Assembly (NCBI RefSeq): GCF_013375035.1 | Contig: NZ_CP056032.1 | Coordinates: 4,586,001-4,650,000, forward strand | DNA length: 64,000 nt | Reading direction: 5' to 3' | Source of the DNA: Spirosoma sp. KUDC1026 | Lineage (GTDB): Bacteria; Bacteroidota; Bacteroidia; Cytophagales; Spirosomataceae | Shown here: positions 62,593 to 64,000 of the stretch, piece after piece | Layout of the letters: every line of letters starts with the position of its first letter | How positions within the stretch are numbered: the first letter of the stretch is position 1 | Notes under the pieces: model-generated | What the model was told of the DNA's origin: nothing | Database searches by the model: none | Seen by the model: the letters and a program-made list of their open reading frames with translations, nothing else | Program-made: the position numbers and the translations under genes

Positions 62593-64000
62593 TCAGAAAC
62601 CAATCTTTCCTTTACGGCTATTCGGTTTCTGGTCGGTCGCCCAGTCGCGCATCTCGGCCAGTTCTTTTTCGAAACCACCCGACAGGATCGGGAAACGGCA
62701 CCACGACCGAGGATCGAGGTTGTGATCATCCAGGTGGAACGACGGCGCATACCGCTCACGCTTCCACTGGTTCCGACTCCAGAGCTTGAAGAACCGCTCC
62801 ACCCAGACCAGCAGCATATCCCGGTCGTACTGCCCGGCGTAACGTACCTCAATCTGCTTCAGCACCTCAACGGGCGGCTGCTTGTCGCGAATGGCGGCAA
62901 GCTCGATTGAGTTCAGAACGTCGTAGGGCATCAGATCGTCTTCGTCGGTCTGCTTCCGATCCAGCGGACGTAACTCCGCCGTTGGTTGTAAGTTATTGAC
63001 GGCGTGCAGGCCGCTAATTTTAATGAGTCGATCGGGCACTTCGGATGCGGCAGCCAGACTGGTACGATCTGTCGGCTCCGGCGCATTCTTTACGTTGAGA
63101 CCCACGTTTTCCAGCCAGCGCAGCCAGCCCCGCAGGAAGTGCTTGTCGATACCGGTAATCGGGCTAATACTACCGGCCGTATCGCCATCCATCGTCGCGT
63201 AACCAACGGCCGCTTCCGAACGGTTCGACGTACTAAGCAGCAGGGCATTATTAATATTGGCCAGCATCCAGATACTTGGGGCGCGTACCCGCGCCTGAAT
63301 ATTTTGCAGCGCCAGATCGTCGGTATCCCATGATAATTCCCGGCCAAGCTGCTGTTCGATCAAACCCCGATACGTTTCGACCAGGCCGTTAATGTTAATA
63401 TTCAAAAACTTGGCACCAATGGCCTCGGCCAGTTCTTTCGCCGAATTGAACGTATCGTCCGACGAGTTCTCGGTTCCCTGGTACATCACCGTCAGCAGTT
63501 TACCAACAACTTCTTCGGCTGTTGTGCAATCCTGAATAGCTTTGATATAGGTCAGTTTTTTCTTGACGCCATCGAGCCCCAGGTTCTCGACTGCCATCCG
63601 AATCATGAGGTAGACCGTGGCCGCAATGGCCGACGAATCGGCCCCACCCGATAGCGACAGTACGTAGCCCTGCGATCGGCTTTTACGCAGGTAGTCGAAC
63701 AGACCCAGCGCTACGGCCCGGGCAAATTCTTCTTCTTTCAGGTAGCCCCCCCGCTCCCAGGCTTCGAGTTCGGGATGCTGAATCACGGGGGCAATATCCG
63801 GCCAGTCGAACGTATTGGTTACGCGCAGATTCGGGTACGCCAGCGCCAGATTTCCCCGGTTCTGAATTTGGTTCAGCCGGGTGGCTTCTACATCAACAAC
63901 GGCCGGAACGATCACGAAATCTTCGTAACTCAGCCGCGCCCCCGACACGATCAAGTCTCCGTTGGAGGCCACCATCGCATCGCCGTCGTAAATAGCCCGG
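62593..64000 (-). CDS. nadE: NAD+ synthetase, glutamine-hydrolysing (partial)
   Basis: The visible part (about 469 residues) is the end of the glutaminase domain (RAIYDGDAMVASNGDLIVSGARLSYEDF) and the whole synthetase domain: the ATP pyrophosphatase loop SLSGGADSSA, STSNRSEAAVGYATMDGDTAGSISPITGIDK, and LRPLDRKQTDEDDLMPYDVLNSIE. It makes NAD+ from deamido-NAD using ammonia from glutamine. The reading frame runs through the window edge at 64000, so the N-terminus is missing. Confidence 0.93.
   Translation of the reverse strand, partial: RAIYDGDAMVASNGDLIVSGARLSYEDFVIVPAVVDVEATRLNQIQNRGNLALAYPNLRVTNTFDWPDIAPVIQHPELEAWERGGYLKEEEFARAVALGLFDYLRKSRSQGYVLSLSGGADSSAIAATVYLMIRMAVENLGLDGVKKKLTYIKAIQDCTTAEEVVGKLLTVMYQGTENSSDDTFNSAKELAEAIGAKFLNININGLVETYRGLIEQQLGRELSWDTDDLALQNIQARVRAPSIWMLANINNALLLSTSNRSEAAVGYATMDGDTAGSISPITGIDKHFLRGWLRWLENVGLNVKNAPEPTDRTSLAAASEVPDRLIKISGLHAVNNLQPTAELRPLDRKQTDEDDLMPYDVLNSIELAAIRDKQPPVEVLKQIEVRYAGQYDRDMLLVWVERFFKLWSRNQWKRERYAPSFHLDDHNLDPRSWCRFPILSGGFEKELAEMRDWATDQKPNSRKGKIGF

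Noticed and set aside
1..64000. Prophage or IS element
   Set aside because: No transposase, integrase, capsid, portal or terminase gene was recognised anywhere in the window.

Overview
The window reads as a chromosomal segment of a Bacteroidota bacterium of the order Cytophagales, most like the Spirosoma/Larkinella group (inference from SusC/SusD genes, RagB/SusD lipoproteins, PorT-type barrels, GxxExxY proteins, absence of strong Shine-Dalgarno sites, several TAnnTTTG-type -7 boxes and a moderately GC-rich codon bias). No rRNA, tRNA, prophage or transposase gene was seen.

Layout. 1-2.3 kb: small stress/metal proteins on the minus strand. 2.3-7.5 kb: a signalling block (REC-PAS-histidine kinase, two single-domain response regulators, an NtrC-type sigma-54 activator) around a PorT-like outer-membrane barrel. 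7.9-10.3 kb: small envelope stress proteins (lmo0937-like, two YtxH) and a membrane-anchored endonuclease/phosphatase-fold protein. 10.4-18.4 kb: a secreted PIG-L deacetylase, a NudK-type Nudix hydrolase, a DeoR regulator and a fused HyuA-HyuB (5-oxoprolinase) protein.

18.4-34.6 kb: a complete type I-B CRISPR-Cas locus: WYL regulator (divergent), cas6, two small opposite-strand genes, then cas8b-cas7-cas5-cas3-cas4-[GxxExxY gene]-cas1-cas2 and a long array of 63 intact 30-bp repeats plus one degenerate terminal repeat (63 spacers). The GxxExxY gene sits between cas4 and cas1 and is bracketed by GACAGGAT-type repeat hairpins; a member of the same repeat family recurs at 62.5 kb. Candidate operators lie upstream of the WYL gene and of cas8b, and a terminator-like hairpin lies just before the first CRISPR repeat.

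35-39 kb: an ABC-membrane-domain/HlyD/TolC export operon in which the ABC protein has no ATPase domain. 39-50 kb: an acetyltransferase, then a susC-susD-sulfatase-sulfatase operon on the minus strand and a divergent secreted CocE/NonD hydrolase. 50-64 kb: a TonB-dependent siderophore-type receptor, Uma2 protein, VWA protein, an apparently broken beta-lactamase-like gene split by a zinc metalloprotease lipoprotein gene, a SMUG2-like DNA glycosylase, a lipocalin-like lipoprotein, a GH29 alpha-L-fucosidase, a large beta-helix/DUF11 surface protein with a compositionally distinct middle, an aldo/keto reductase, a small membrane protein, and the C-terminal two thirds of NAD+ synthetase running off the end.

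The most interesting accessory signals are the extra genes inside the CRISPR-Cas locus (GxxExxY cassette; the 60-aa/144-aa reverse pair), the candidate control sites of the cas operon, the ATPase-less export operon, and the split beta-lactamase remnant.
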